NCBI GenBank assembly: GCA_017473165.1
Contig: JAFUNA010000011.1
Location: 1 to 56,498, forward strand
Direction of reading: 5' to 3'
From: Clostridia bacterium
GTDB taxonomy: Bacteria; Bacillota; Clostridia; Oscillospirales; Acutalibacteraceae
DNA: 56,498 nt
Shown here piece after piece: positions 16,938-24,095 of the stretch (position 1 is the stretch's first letter; each line of letters begins with the position of its first letter). Under the pieces are notes generated by a model. That model saw only the letters and a program-made list of their open reading frames with translations. It had not been told where the DNA came from and did not search any database. Made by a program: the position numbers and the translations under genes.

Positions 16938-17144
16938 GAAAAAACAAAGGTTGGCGGCAAAGACCCCTTTAATGACACCTCAACAAACGGCAGCAACTAT
17001 GCTATTGACGGCGGAATAATCGATAATCTTTCGGTCAACAGAGATATTGTTACCGACTTTACATATCTGCTTTATGAGGAAAACAGCAACCTTTTTGAAA
17101 AGATTTACGGATTCTTTTATTTTATCTTCGGATTAATCGGCTAA
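16938..17144 (+). pseudogene. Orphan 3' gene fragment
   Basis: A 68-codon open stretch with no start codon or ribosome binding site. It reads GGKDPFNDTSTNGSNYAIDG and ends NLFEKIYGFFYFIFGLIG before a TAA. Good codon use and a hydrophobic C-terminus suggest the tail of a larger secreted or membrane protein, the rest deleted. The remainder of the 450-bp gap holds only the rpsF promoter and leader. Confidence 0.5.
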
Positions 17145-17162
17145 TTGCACAAAGAAAAACAC

Positions 17163-17191
17163 TTGACAACCAAGCCTTATTTTGATAAAAT
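17163..17191 (+). promoter_or_regulatory. Promoter of the rpsF-ssb-rpsR operon
   Basis: TTGACA (17163-17168), a 17-nt spacer and TAAAAT (17186-17191), about 100 bp before the rpsF start. Confidence 0.8.
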
Positions 17192-17238
17192 AATATCTCG
17201 CTGCGAGAGCAGCAGGATTAAAACAAATTTTATTCCTT

Positions 17239-17257
17239 GCCACGGATGCACCGTGGC
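17239..17257 (+). promoter_or_regulatory. Leader hairpin of rpsF, possible S6:S18 autoregulatory site
   Basis: GCCACGG and CCGTGGC form a perfect 7-bp stem with a 5-nt loop, 27 nt before the rpsF start and close to its AGGAGG. Known knowledge: S6:S18 binds a leader structure with a CCG element to repress this operon in many bacteria. Assignment here is by position and the CCG sequence only. Confidence 0.45.
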
Positions 17258-17284
17258 CAAAGACCAGAAGGAGGTGCTTTAAGA

Positions 17285-17575
17285 ATGTCAGCAAACATCA
17301 GCTATGAAACAATGATGGTTTTTTCAGTTGCCAACGGCGAAGAAGCTGTTCAGCCTATCATGGAGAAATTCAAGGCTATGATTGAAGCTAACGGCACTCT
17401 TGAGAGCGTTGATGAATGGGGTAAGCGTAAGCTCGCATACCTTATCAACGACGAAGCAGAGGGCTACTACGTTCTCTTCAATTATCAGGCTTCACCCGAA
17501 TTTCCCGCAGAGCTTGACCGTGTTGTAAAGATTACAGACGGCGTACTTCGCTCACTCATTGTTAAGAAGAACTAA
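17285..17575 (+). CDS. rpsF: 30S ribosomal protein S6
   Basis: A 96-residue primary component of the 30S platform, binding S18. Family features are YETMMVFSV at the start, ESVDEWGKRKLAYLINDEAE in the middle and DGVLRSLIVKK at the end. AGGAGG lies upstream of 17285; the in-frame upstream codons overlap the leader and are not used. It is followed by ssb and rpsR, the standard operon. Confidence 0.98.
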   Translation: MSANISYETMMVFSVANGEEAVQPIMEKFKAMIEANGTLESVDEWGKRKLAYLINDEAEGYYVLFNYQASPEFPAELDRVVKITDGVLRSLIVKKN

Positions 17576-17587
17576 GGAGGTCGCAAA

Positions 17588-18031
17588 ATGGTTAACTGTG
17601 CCGTAATTATGGGCAGACTCGTTGCAGACCCCGAGCTTCGCACTACAGGAAACGGAATTTCCGTAACTTCATTTGCAGTAGCCGTTGACAGACGTTTTGC
17701 CCGTTCAGGCGAAGACCGCCAGACCGATTTCATCGATGTTATCGCATGGCGTCAGACTGCGGATTTTGTTTGCAAATATTTCCGCAAGGGCTCAATGATT
17801 GCAATTCAGGGCTACATCCAGACAAGAACCTATGAGGACAAAAACGGCAATAAGCGCAAGGCTGTTGAGCTTGTTGCAGACAACGTAAGTTTCTGCGGCT
17901 CAAAGGCTGAAACGGGTTCAGGCTCGTTCAACCGTGACGACAGCTTCATGAACGCACAGCCCGCTCCCTCATATTCAACTGCAGATGCAGGTGATTTCAA
18001 GGAAATCCCCGAAGATGACCTTCCGTTTTAA
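17588..18031 (+). CDS. ssb: Single-stranded DNA-binding protein
   Basis: A 147-residue OB-fold protein that coats single-stranded DNA in replication and repair. It begins MVNCAVIMGRLVADPELRTT, contains TDFIDVIAWRQTADFVCKYF and GSMIAIQGYIQTRTYEDKNG, then a flexible linker, and ends with the acidic tip EIPEDDLPF that recruits partner proteins. AGGAGG precedes the start, 12 nt after rpsF. Confidence 0.98.
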   Translation: MVNCAVIMGRLVADPELRTTGNGISVTSFAVAVDRRFARSGEDRQTDFIDVIAWRQTADFVCKYFRKGSMIAIQGYIQTRTYEDKNGNKRKAVELVADNVSFCGSKAETGSGSFNRDDSFMNAQPAPSYSTADAGDFKEIPEDDLPF

Positions 18032-18069
18032 GGTCGCAACAAACTGAAACTGAAAAGGAGGTTTAATCC

Positions 18070-18315
18070 ATGGCTTACGACAGAAGCGAAAGAAGACCCA
18101 ACAAAAAGGGCCGCAGAAAGGTTTGTGCTTTCTGTGTTGAAAAAGTTGAATGCATCGATTACAAGGATGTTAACAAGCTTAATAAGTTCACTTCAGACAG
18201 AGCAAAGATCCTTCCCCGCCGTGTAACAGGTACTTGCGCAAAGCATCAGCGCGAGCTCACAACCGCTATCAAGCGTGCACGTCAGATCGCTCTTCTTCCC
18301 TATACAAGTGACTGA
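18070..18315 (+). CDS. rpsR: 30S ribosomal protein S18
   Basis: An 81-residue basic platform protein. It contains [20 protein letters not shown], a cysteine pair typical of the zinc-binding S18 form, and [20 protein letters not shown] followed by [19 protein letters not shown] lies upstream. It closes the S6-SSB-S18 operon. Confidence 0.98.
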   Translation: MAYDRSERRPNKKGRRKVCAFCVEKVECIDYKDVNKLNKFTSDRAKILPRRVTGTCAKHQRELTTAIKRARQIALLPYTSD

Positions 18316-18328
18316 TTTTAAATGAATG

Positions 18329-18356
18329 ACCGCACTCTTCGGAGTGCGGTTTTTTG
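18329..18356 (+). terminator. Terminator of the rpsF-ssb-rpsR operon
   Basis: ACCGCACTC and GAGTGCGGT with a TTCG loop, followed by six T. Confidence 0.95.
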
Positions 18357-18364
18357 TTTCTGCA

Positions 18365-18393
18365 AACAAAAATGCCCTCCGTTTTCGGAGGGC
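18365..18393 (-). terminator. Terminator of the DUF711 gene
   Basis: GCCCTCCG and CGGAGGGC with a 4-nt loop; on the minus strand it is followed by TTTTTGTTTG. Confidence 0.9.
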
Positions 18394-18399
18394 AAAATT

Positions 18400-19758
18400 T
18401 TAGTTTTTAAGGCTCTGCATGGGGGCGGGGATTCTTCCGCCTCTGCCGATGAATTTTGCGGGGGAGTAGGTTGAGAGAGGCATAACAGGTCCGCTGCCGA
18501 GAAGTCCGCCGAAGCTTAATTCTTCGCCAACGGATTTACCGATTGCGGGGATAACTCTGACAGCCGTTGTTTTTGAGTTAACCATGCCGATTGCGGCTTC
18601 GTCAGCGATGATTGCGGAAATAACCTCTGCGGGTGTGTCGCCGGGAATGTTTATCATGTCAAGACCGACGGAGCAAACCGCCGTCATTGCTTCAAGCTTG
18701 TTGAGGCTCAATGCACCGCATCTTGCCGCATGAATCATGCCTGCGTCCTCGGTTACGGGAATGAATGCACCCGAAAGACCACCGACGTGAGAGGATGCCA
18801 TAACGCCGCCTTTTTTGACTGCGTCGTTGAGCAGGGCAAGAGCTGCCGTTGTGCCGTGGCAGCCGCAGCATTCAAGACCCATTTCCTCAAGAATATATGC
18901 AACGGAGTCGCCGATTGCGGGTGTGGGAGCAAGTGAAAGGTCAACGATGCCGAAGGGCACGCCCAGTCTGCGTGAAGCCTCGCTTGCAACAAGCTGACCC
19001 ATACGTGTAATTTTGAATGCGGTTTTCTTGATGAGGTCGGCAACGGCGGTGAGGTCGCAGTCGCCTGCCTTTGCAAGTGCCGCTCTTACAACGCCCGGAC
19101 CAGAAACGCCGACGTTGATTACACAGTCGGGCTCGCCTGCACCGTGGAATGCACCTGCCATGAACGGGTTATCCTCGGGAGCGTTGCAGAATACAACCAG
19201 CTTTGCGGGACCGATGCAATCTCTGTCTGCGGTAAGCTCCGCACTCTTTCTGACAACCTTACCCATAAGAGCGACGGCGTCCATGTTGATGCCTGCTTTT
19301 GTTGAGCCTATGTTGACCGATGAGCAGATGTGGTCGGTTACGCTCAAAGCCTCGGGAATTGCTTCGATAAGCTCTCTGTCGCCGGGACCGAAGCCTTTCT
19401 GCACAAGGGCGGAAAATCCGCCGAGGAAGTTAACTCCGCAGGTAACGGCAGCTTTTTCAAGGGTTTTTGCAAGCTTTACCGCATCCCTGTTTTCGCAGGA
19501 TGCAAGAATCATTGCCGCAGGAGTAACGGAAATTCGTTTGTTGATAATGGGGATGCCGAATTCCTTTTCAATCTGCTCGCCTGTTTTGACAAGGTCTTTT
19601 GCGTAGCGGGTGATTTTGTCATATACCTTCCGGCACATAACGTCAACATCGCTGTGGCAGCAGTCGAGAAGGGAAATACCCATTGTTATTGTACGCACGT
19701 CCAGGTTTTCATCCTGAATCATGGTTATGGTTTCAAGAATATCTCTTGCGTTAAGCAT
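18400..19758 (-). CDS. DUF711 / UPF0210 family protein
   Basis: A 452-residue cytosolic protein of the DUF711 (PFL) family. Conserved segments are [14 protein letters not shown] near the start, [34 protein letters not shown], and [17 protein letters not shown]. Its function is not established; the fold is related to glycyl-radical enzymes but no glycyl radical motif is expected. In many Firmicutes it directly follows an ACT-domain protein of UPF0237, as here. The two genes are separated by a 178-bp gap filled by a repeat element. Confidence 0.93.
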   Translation of the reverse strand: MLNARDILETITMIQDENLDVRTITMGISLLDCCHSDVDVMCRKVYDKITRYAKDLVKTGEQIEKEFGIPIINKRISVTPAAMILASCENRDAVKLAKTLEKAAVTCGVNFLGGFSALVQKGFGPGDRELIEAIPEALSVTDHICSSVNIGSTKAGINMDAVALMGKVVRKSAELTADRDCIGPAKLVVFCNAPEDNPFMAGAFHGAGEPDCVINVGVSGPGVVRAALAKAGDCDLTAVADLIKKTAFKITRMGQLVASEASRRLGVPFGIVDLSLAPTPAIGDSVAYILEEMGLECCGCHGTTAALALLNDAVKKGGVMASSHVGGLSGAFIPVTEDAGMIHAARCGALSLNKLEAMTAVCSVGLDMINIPGDTPAEVISAIIADEAAIGMVNSKTTAVRVIPAIGKSVGEELSFGGLLGSGPVMPLSTYSPAKFIGRGGRIPAPMQSLKN

Positions 19759-19772
19759 GATAAGTCACCTCA

Positions 19773-19935
19773 AGTAACCGCTGATTGAATCGGGTTGCGG
19801 TTATCAGCGTGTTAGTTTTTTGTCAGGAACGTCAAAAAACGCAGGCAATACTTTGTGTATTAACGAGTATTTTGGGCGTTTATGACGGAAAAGTAGCCGT
19901 TGAGAAGTGTAACTTCGATTCAATCAGCGGTTACT
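19773..19935 (+). repeat. Structured dispersed element, copy 3, with 20-bp terminal inverted repeats
   Basis: Perfect terminal arms AGTAACCGCTGATTGAATCG (19773-19792) and CGATTCAATCAGCGGTTACT (19916-19935). Inside are GTTTTTTG/CAAAAAAC (19815-19822, 19833-19840) and AATAC/GTATT (19847-19851, 19857-19861). It has the same order of helices as the copies at 1-135 and 45293-45489. It fills the gap between the ACT and DUF711 genes, which are read on the opposite strand. Confidence 0.8.
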
Positions 19936-19936
19936 A

Positions 19937-20206
19937 TTATATTGTATGCATTGCATTGAAAATGTCCTCATGCATAGCGTGGATGGAAAGACCCATGTCA
20001 CTTCCGATTTTGTCAAGCATATCGGCAAAATCCGTGAAGGGAATGTCCGATTTTGAGATGTCAACCATCATAATCATTGCAAACATATCCTGAAGAATGG
20101 ACTGTGTAACCTCAAGCACGTTAATGTTGTGGTTTGAGCACTCGGTTGAAATTTTTGCAAGAATACCGACCATGTCTTTGCCGATAACCGTAATAACTGC
20201 TCTCAT
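19937..20206 (-). CDS. ACT domain protein, UPF0237 family
   Basis: A single ACT domain of 89 residues: MRAVITVIGKDMVGILAKIS, then STECSNHNINVLEVTQSILQ and a final FADMLDKIGSDMGLSIHAMH. This is the UPF0237 (GcvR-like) family, thought to bind amino acids and regulate the DUF711 protein encoded next to it. AGGAGG precedes the ATG. The insertion of a repeat element between it and DUF711 may affect cotranscription. Confidence 0.93.
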   Translation of the reverse strand: MRAVITVIGKDMVGILAKISTECSNHNINVLEVTQSILQDMFAMIMMVDISKSDIPFTDFADMLDKIGSDMGLSIHAMHEDIFNAMHTI

Positions 20207-20215
20207 AATATCCTC

Positions 20216-20728
20216 CTAATATTTAAATTCTTTGTGGATTTTTCTCGGATTATTATTAATATATTCCCAAACCTCGTTATAGACTCTGTCGCTGTCAATA
20301 ATGCTGTCGTTAAAGGATTTTTGCCAGACGGATTTTCCGATTTGCTTGGAAACCCATCTTTTCATCTGACCAACTACGGTTGATATGGTAGGGGCGGATA
20401 TTATCCGCCCGTCCTCTTGCTTATGAATGGATATAATCATGTGTATGTGGTCGGGCATGATGCAATATTTGTCAACAGTGACACAATCGTAGCAAACAGG
20501 GATGTTTCCTATTGCAGTTTCAACGACTTTTCCGATTTGGGATAAGGGGAAATCAATTTCCTCAATCAGCTCATAATCCGGGCGGATACTATCCGCCCCT
20601 ACCCCTTGCCACAGTGACACATCGGGGCCTTTTATGCATATTGTAACAAAGTATGAACCGTTTGCCGAATAATCAAAGCCTTCAAGGCGATTTCTTTTTC
20701 GTTTCGGGAATTCGTTAATTGTTTTCAT
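20216..20728 (-). CDS. REP-associated tyrosine transposase (RAYT, IS200-like)
   Basis: A 170-residue Y1 HUH-type transposase. It contains FDYSANGSYFVTICIKG, the metal-binding PDHIHMII and the C-terminal EVWEYINNNPRKI with the expected catalytic Tyr region. RAYTs are thought to move or maintain REP palindromes. Two copies of a GGGCGGAT/ATCCGCCC palindrome lie inside this coding sequence and encode GADSIRP and GRIISAP. Its first 14 bases overlap the end of the HAD gene. A domesticated or still active element is possible. Confidence 0.9.
   Translation of the reverse strand: MKTINEFPKRKRNRLEGFDYSANGSYFVTICIKGPDVSLWQGVGADSIRPDYELIEEIDFPLSQIGKVVETAIGNIPVCYDCVTVDKYCIMPDHIHMIISIHKQEDGRIISAPTISTVVGQMKRWVSKQIGKSVWQKSFNDSIIDSDRVYNEVWEYINNNPRKIHKEFKY
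20387..20411. repeat. REP palindrome embedded in the RAYT gene, copy a
   Basis: GGGCGGAT (20392-20399) and ATCCGCCC (20403-20410) around a 3-nt loop, preceded by GGTAG. The same unit lies inverted at 20579-20604. Confidence 0.8.
20579..20604. repeat. REP palindrome embedded in the RAYT gene, copy b
   Basis: GGGCGGAT (20580-20587) and ATCCGCCC (20591-20598), followed by CTACC. It is the reverse complement of the unit at 20387-20411, so the pair forms an inverted repeat within coding sequence. Confidence 0.8.
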
Positions 20729-21329
20729 CTAATTTTAGTACTTGTATTATGTCATCAATAATAAAATCTGCGGCGGTTTCGACGTTTTCTTTTTTTGTGA
20801 AAAGGCATCCGTAAACGCCTGCGTTTTTGCCCGAAAGAACATCGATTTCACGGTCGCCTATCATAACCGTTTCGCTTTTGTCGAGGTTATAGGTTTCGCA
20901 AATCCAATTTATCGCATCGGGTGCGGGCTTTGAGAGGAATCCCATTGACGAATCGACAAACGCCGTAAAAAACCTTGCAAGACCGTGTTTTTCGAGATAA
21001 TACTGTGATGATTCCCTGCCTCTGTGGGTATAGAGAAAATGCTTTTTGCCTCTGCTGAAAAGCTCCTCGATTGTTCTGACGGTGTTTTCAAACGGCAGGG
21101 CAATGGGACGCAGGGCATAGTTATGCTCGTGACTGCGGAATGCGGCTTTTTCTTCTTCCGTAACATTATAACGCTCATATGCCGTTGCATAGGTGATTTC
21201 AAGCAACGCCTTTGCTTCGTCATAGTCCGCTTCCTTACCGCTTTCGTAAAGAGCCTTCAGAAATGCGGAGGTGATGTGGGGATAGCTGTCGAAAAGCATT
21301 CCGTCGAAATCCCAGATGTAATTCTGCAT
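20715..21329 (-). CDS. HAD-IA family phosphatase (Gph-like)
   Basis: A 204-residue cytosolic haloacid dehalogenase hydrolase. Motif I is IWDFDGMLFDSYP, motif II FLYTHRG, Lys in LSKPAPDAINW, and motif IV MIGDREIDVLSGKNAG. This resembles phosphoglycolate phosphatase-like and beta-phosphoglucomutase-like proteins. The substrate is unknown. It follows galE by 3 nt, suggesting one operon. Its last codons overlap the RAYT start, so the element may have inserted at or just behind its 3' end. Confidence 0.9.
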   Translation of the reverse strand: MQNYIWDFDGMLFDSYPHITSAFLKALYESGKEADYDEAKALLEITYATAYERYNVTEEEKAAFRSHEHNYALRPIALPFENTVRTIEELFSRGKKHFLYTHRGRESSQYYLEKHGLARFFTAFVDSSMGFLSKPAPDAINWICETYNLDKSETVMIGDREIDVLSGKNAGVYGCLFTKKENVETAADFIIDDIIQVLKLDENN

Positions 21330-21332
21330 GGA

Positions 21333-22349
21333 TTATTCCTCGTAGCCTCTGGGGTTATTGGACTGCCAGCGCCATGAATCCTCGCACATTTCGGTCAAAT
21401 CTCTTGTTGCAACCCAGCCGAGTTCTTCCTTTGCCTTTGAGGGGTCGGAATAGCAGGTTGCGATGTCGCCCGGACGGCGGGGTGCAATTTCATATTTGAT
21501 TTTGATGTTGTTTGCCTTTTCAAATGCGTTAACGACGTCAAGCACGCTGTAGCCAGTGCCCGTGCCGAGGTTATAGGTGTTGCAGCCTGTTTCGCCGAGA
21601 ACCTTTTCAACTGCCTTGATGTGGCCGAGTGCAAGGTCAACAACGTGGATGTAGTCACGCACGCCTGTTCCGTCGGGAGTGGGATAATCGTTGCCGTTAA
21701 CGTTGAGGTGGTCAAGCTTGCCGATTGCAACCTGTGTGATATAGGGTACAAGGTTGTTGGGGATTCCGTTGGGGTCTTCGCCGATTCTGCCGCTCTTGTG
21801 TGCACCGATGGGGTTGAAATAGCGGAGAAGGCAGACGCTCCATTCGTTATCGGAAGCGTAGAGGTCCTTGAGAACTCTTTCAATGTAAAGCTTTGTTGTG
21901 CCGTAGGGATTTGTTGTTTTGCCCTCGGGCATATCCTCCTTGAGAGGGGAGGGATTTTCGCTGCCGTAAACGGTTGCCGAGGAGCTGAAAACAATCTTCT
22001 TGCAGCCTGCTGCAGCCATAGCCTGGCAAAGAGTAACCGTGCCGCCGATGTTGTTATCGTAGTATGAAAGAGGGTCGCTTATGCTTTCGGGAACGCATTT
22101 GAGTCCCGCAAAGTGAATAACCGCCTCAATGCTGTTTTCTGCGAAAATTTTGTCAAGACCTTCACGGTCACGGATGTCGCATTCGTAAAACTTAACATCC
22201 TTGCCCGTAATTTCTTTGATGCGTTTTACACTTTCGCTCTTGCTGTTGCAGAGATTATCAAGTATAATGGTATCATAACCCGAGTTGAGAAGCTCAACGC
22301 AGGTGTGTGAGCCGATAAATCCGGAGCCGCCGGTAACAAGAATTGACAT
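21333..22349 (-). CDS. galE: UDP-glucose 4-epimerase
   Basis: A 338-residue extended short-chain dehydrogenase that interconverts UDP-glucose and UDP-galactose. It begins MSILVTGGSGFIGSHTCVEL with the NAD-binding GxxGxxG. It has HFAGLKCVPES, the catalytic SSSATVYG and YGTTK (Tyr-x-x-x-Lys), PYGTTKLYIE and RYFNPIGAHKSGRIGEDPNG. The size is standard. AGGGAT precedes the ATG. It is likely cotranscribed with the HAD phosphatase. Confidence 0.96.
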   Translation of the reverse strand: MSILVTGGSGFIGSHTCVELLNSGYDTIILDNLCNSKSESVKRIKEITGKDVKFYECDIRDREGLDKIFAENSIEAVIHFAGLKCVPESISDPLSYYDNNIGGTVTLCQAMAAAGCKKIVFSSSATVYGSENPSPLKEDMPEGKTTNPYGTTKLYIERVLKDLYASDNEWSVCLLRYFNPIGAHKSGRIGEDPNGIPNNLVPYITQVAIGKLDHLNVNGNDYPTPDGTGVRDYIHVVDLALGHIKAVEKVLGETGCNTYNLGTGTGYSVLDVVNAFEKANNIKIKYEIAPRRPGDIATCYSDPSKAKEELGWVATRDLTEMCEDSWRWQSNNPRGYEE

Positions 22350-22430
22350 ATGTATATCCCTCCATTATAATTCTAACCATAATTATAAATACATTTTATA
22401 TAAAAATCAACGGAAGTGTAAACAATATTT

Positions 22431-23111
22431 TTGAAAAAGGATGTGCGTTTTTTGTTCAGCTATGAAAATTTGAGGAAAGACAGCGAGATAATCAGCTATG
22501 TTGAAGCCGCAAACAATGTTCTCGGCGAAATCGGATATACAGAGCACGGCATGGCTCATGTTGTTAAAACGGGCGAGGATGCAAGCAGAATTCTGAAAGC
22601 TCTGGGCTACGGAGAGCGGGAATGCGAGCTTGCGAAAATTGCGGGACTTATGCACGATATCGGCAACATGATAAACCGCTGCGACCACGCACAGAGCGGT
22701 GCGTTTCTTGCCTTTGAGCTTCTGCGAGCAAGAAATTTTCCCGTTGACGAGGTTATAAAAATAACAACCGCCATCGGTCATCACGACGAAAAAACGGCTG
22801 CACCCGTAACTCCCATTGCGGCGGCACTCATTCTTGCGGATAAGAGCGATGTACGCACCTCGAGAGTCCGCAACAAAAACACCGTGCACGATGATATCCA
22901 CGACAGAGTAAACTATGCGGTTTTCAGCTCAAAGCTTGAAGTTGATAACGAAAACAAGAAAATTCTTCTCACCCTCAAAATCGACACTCTTGTTTGCCCC
23001 GTTATGGAATATTTTGAAATTTTCCTTGAAAGAATGGTGCTTTGCAAAAAATCGGCGGCATATTTCGGCTGCGAATTTGAACTTATCATAAATGATACGA
23101 GGTTGCTGTGA
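22431..23111 (+). CDS. HD-domain phosphohydrolase
   Basis: A 226-residue metal-dependent hydrolase. The HD signature is visible as HGMAHVVKTGEDASRIL, then GLMHDIGNMINRCDHAQSGA, and IGHHDEK with a further conserved Asp in LILADKSDVRTSR. It probably acts on a nucleotide or a phosphorylated small molecule. The first TTG at 22431 has no site upstream, while AAAAAGGA at 22433-22440 would serve the GTG at 22443 only poorly and the TTG at 22452 better, so the start is uncertain by a few codons. It overlaps rsmA by one base. Confidence 0.88.
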   Translation: MKKDVRFLFSYENLRKDSEIISYVEAANNVLGEIGYTEHGMAHVVKTGEDASRILKALGYGERECELAKIAGLMHDIGNMINRCDHAQSGAFLAFELLRARNFPVDEVIKITTAIGHHDEKTAAPVTPIAAALILADKSDVRTSRVRNKNTVHDDIHDRVNYAVFSSKLEVDNENKKILLTLKIDTLVCPVMEYFEIFLERMVLCKKSAAYFGCEFELIINDTRLL

Positions 23112-23980
23112 TGTATAATTTAACTGATATCGGAACAATAAAAGAAATTCTTGCCCGCCACGGATTCCATTTTTCCAAGGCTCTGGGTCAGAATTTTATA
23201 GTCAACCCCTCTGTCTGCCCGAGAATGGCGGAGGAAAGCGGAATTGACGAAAGCTGTGGAGTTATTGAAATCGGTGCAGGCATCGGCGTGCTTACCGCAG
23301 AGCTTGCAAAGAGGGCAAAAAAGGTTGTTGTTATTGAAATCGACACAAAGCTTCTGCCCATTCTTGACGAAACTCTCAAGGATTTTGACAACATAGAAAT
23401 TATCAATCAGGATGTGCTCAAAACCGACCTTGCGGCACTCATCAAGGAAAAATTTGACGGAATGCCTGTTTACGTCTGTGCAAATCTGCCTTATTATATC
23501 ACTTCGCCCGTAATCATGACTTTGCTCGAAAGCAGGCTTCCGATTGAAGCGGTGACGGTTATGGTGCAGAAGGAGGCGGCACAGCGGCTCTGTGCTCCCG
23601 TCGGCAGCAGACTGTCGGGTGCGGTGACGGTTGCGGTGGATTATTACGCAGAGGCACAAAAGCTTTTTGACGTTTCCGCAGGCTCGTTTATGCCCGCCCC
23701 CAAGGTTGACAGCTGCGTTATCAGAATGGATATAAGAAAAGAGCCCGAAATTGAAATCAGCGATGAAAAGCTCTTTTTCAGAATGGTACACGCCGCATTC
23801 GGTCAGAGAAGAAAAACCGCCGCAAACTCAATCAGTGCGGGCTCGGGAATTCCAAAAGATATTGTCATAAAAGCCATTGAGGAATGCGGATTTGAGCCTT
23901 CCGTGCGTGCGGAGGGGCTCAATATGGCGGAATTGGCTGATCTGTGCGAAAAAATAGGGGATTTGTTAAAAAACAGTTAA
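23111..23980 (+). CDS. rsmA: 16S rRNA dimethyladenosine transferase
   Basis: Methylates A1518 and A1519 in helix 45 of 16S rRNA (KsgA). It contains FSKALGQNFIVNP, the SAM site VIEIGAGIGVLTAELAKRA, QDVLKTDLAAL, and the catalytic ANLPYYITSPVI. The length of 289 residues is normal. ATG at 23111 overlaps the HD gene stop (TGATG), with GAGG 8 nt upstream. RNase M5 (rnmV), its usual neighbour, is absent. Confidence 0.97.
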   Translation: MYNLTDIGTIKEILARHGFHFSKALGQNFIVNPSVCPRMAEESGIDESCGVIEIGAGIGVLTAELAKRAKKVVVIEIDTKLLPILDETLKDFDNIEIINQDVLKTDLAALIKEKFDGMPVYVCANLPYYITSPVIMTLLESRLPIEAVTVMVQKEAAQRLCAPVGSRLSGAVTVAVDYYAEAQKLFDVSAGSFMPAPKVDSCVIRMDIRKEPEIEISDEKLFFRMVHAAFGQRRKTAANSISAGSGIPKDIVIKAIEECGFEPSVRAEGLNMAELADLCEKIGDLLKNS

Positions 23981-23987
23981 TTTTTTC

Positions 23988-24016
23988 TTGACAAATTCAG
24001 CAGATTAACTTAATAT
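23988..24016 (+). promoter_or_regulatory. Promoter of the NhaC gene
   Basis: TTGACA (23988-23993), a 17-nt spacer and TAATAT (24011-24016). Confidence 0.85.
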
Positions 24017-24031
24017 TAGAATATAAAGCAT

Positions 24032-24071
24032 CGCTCCGATACGTATTTGAATATCGGAGCTTTTGTTTTTT
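24032..24071 (+). terminator. Terminator-like hairpin between the promoter and the NhaC gene
   Basis: GCTCCGATA and TATCGGAGC pair across a 10-nt loop and are followed by TTTTGTTTTTT. It lies downstream of a consensus promoter and upstream of the AGGAGG, so it could end rsmA transcription, attenuate the antiporter gene, or both. Confidence 0.75.
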
Positions 24072-24095
24072 GAAAAACAGTTTGGAGGAATTCTA

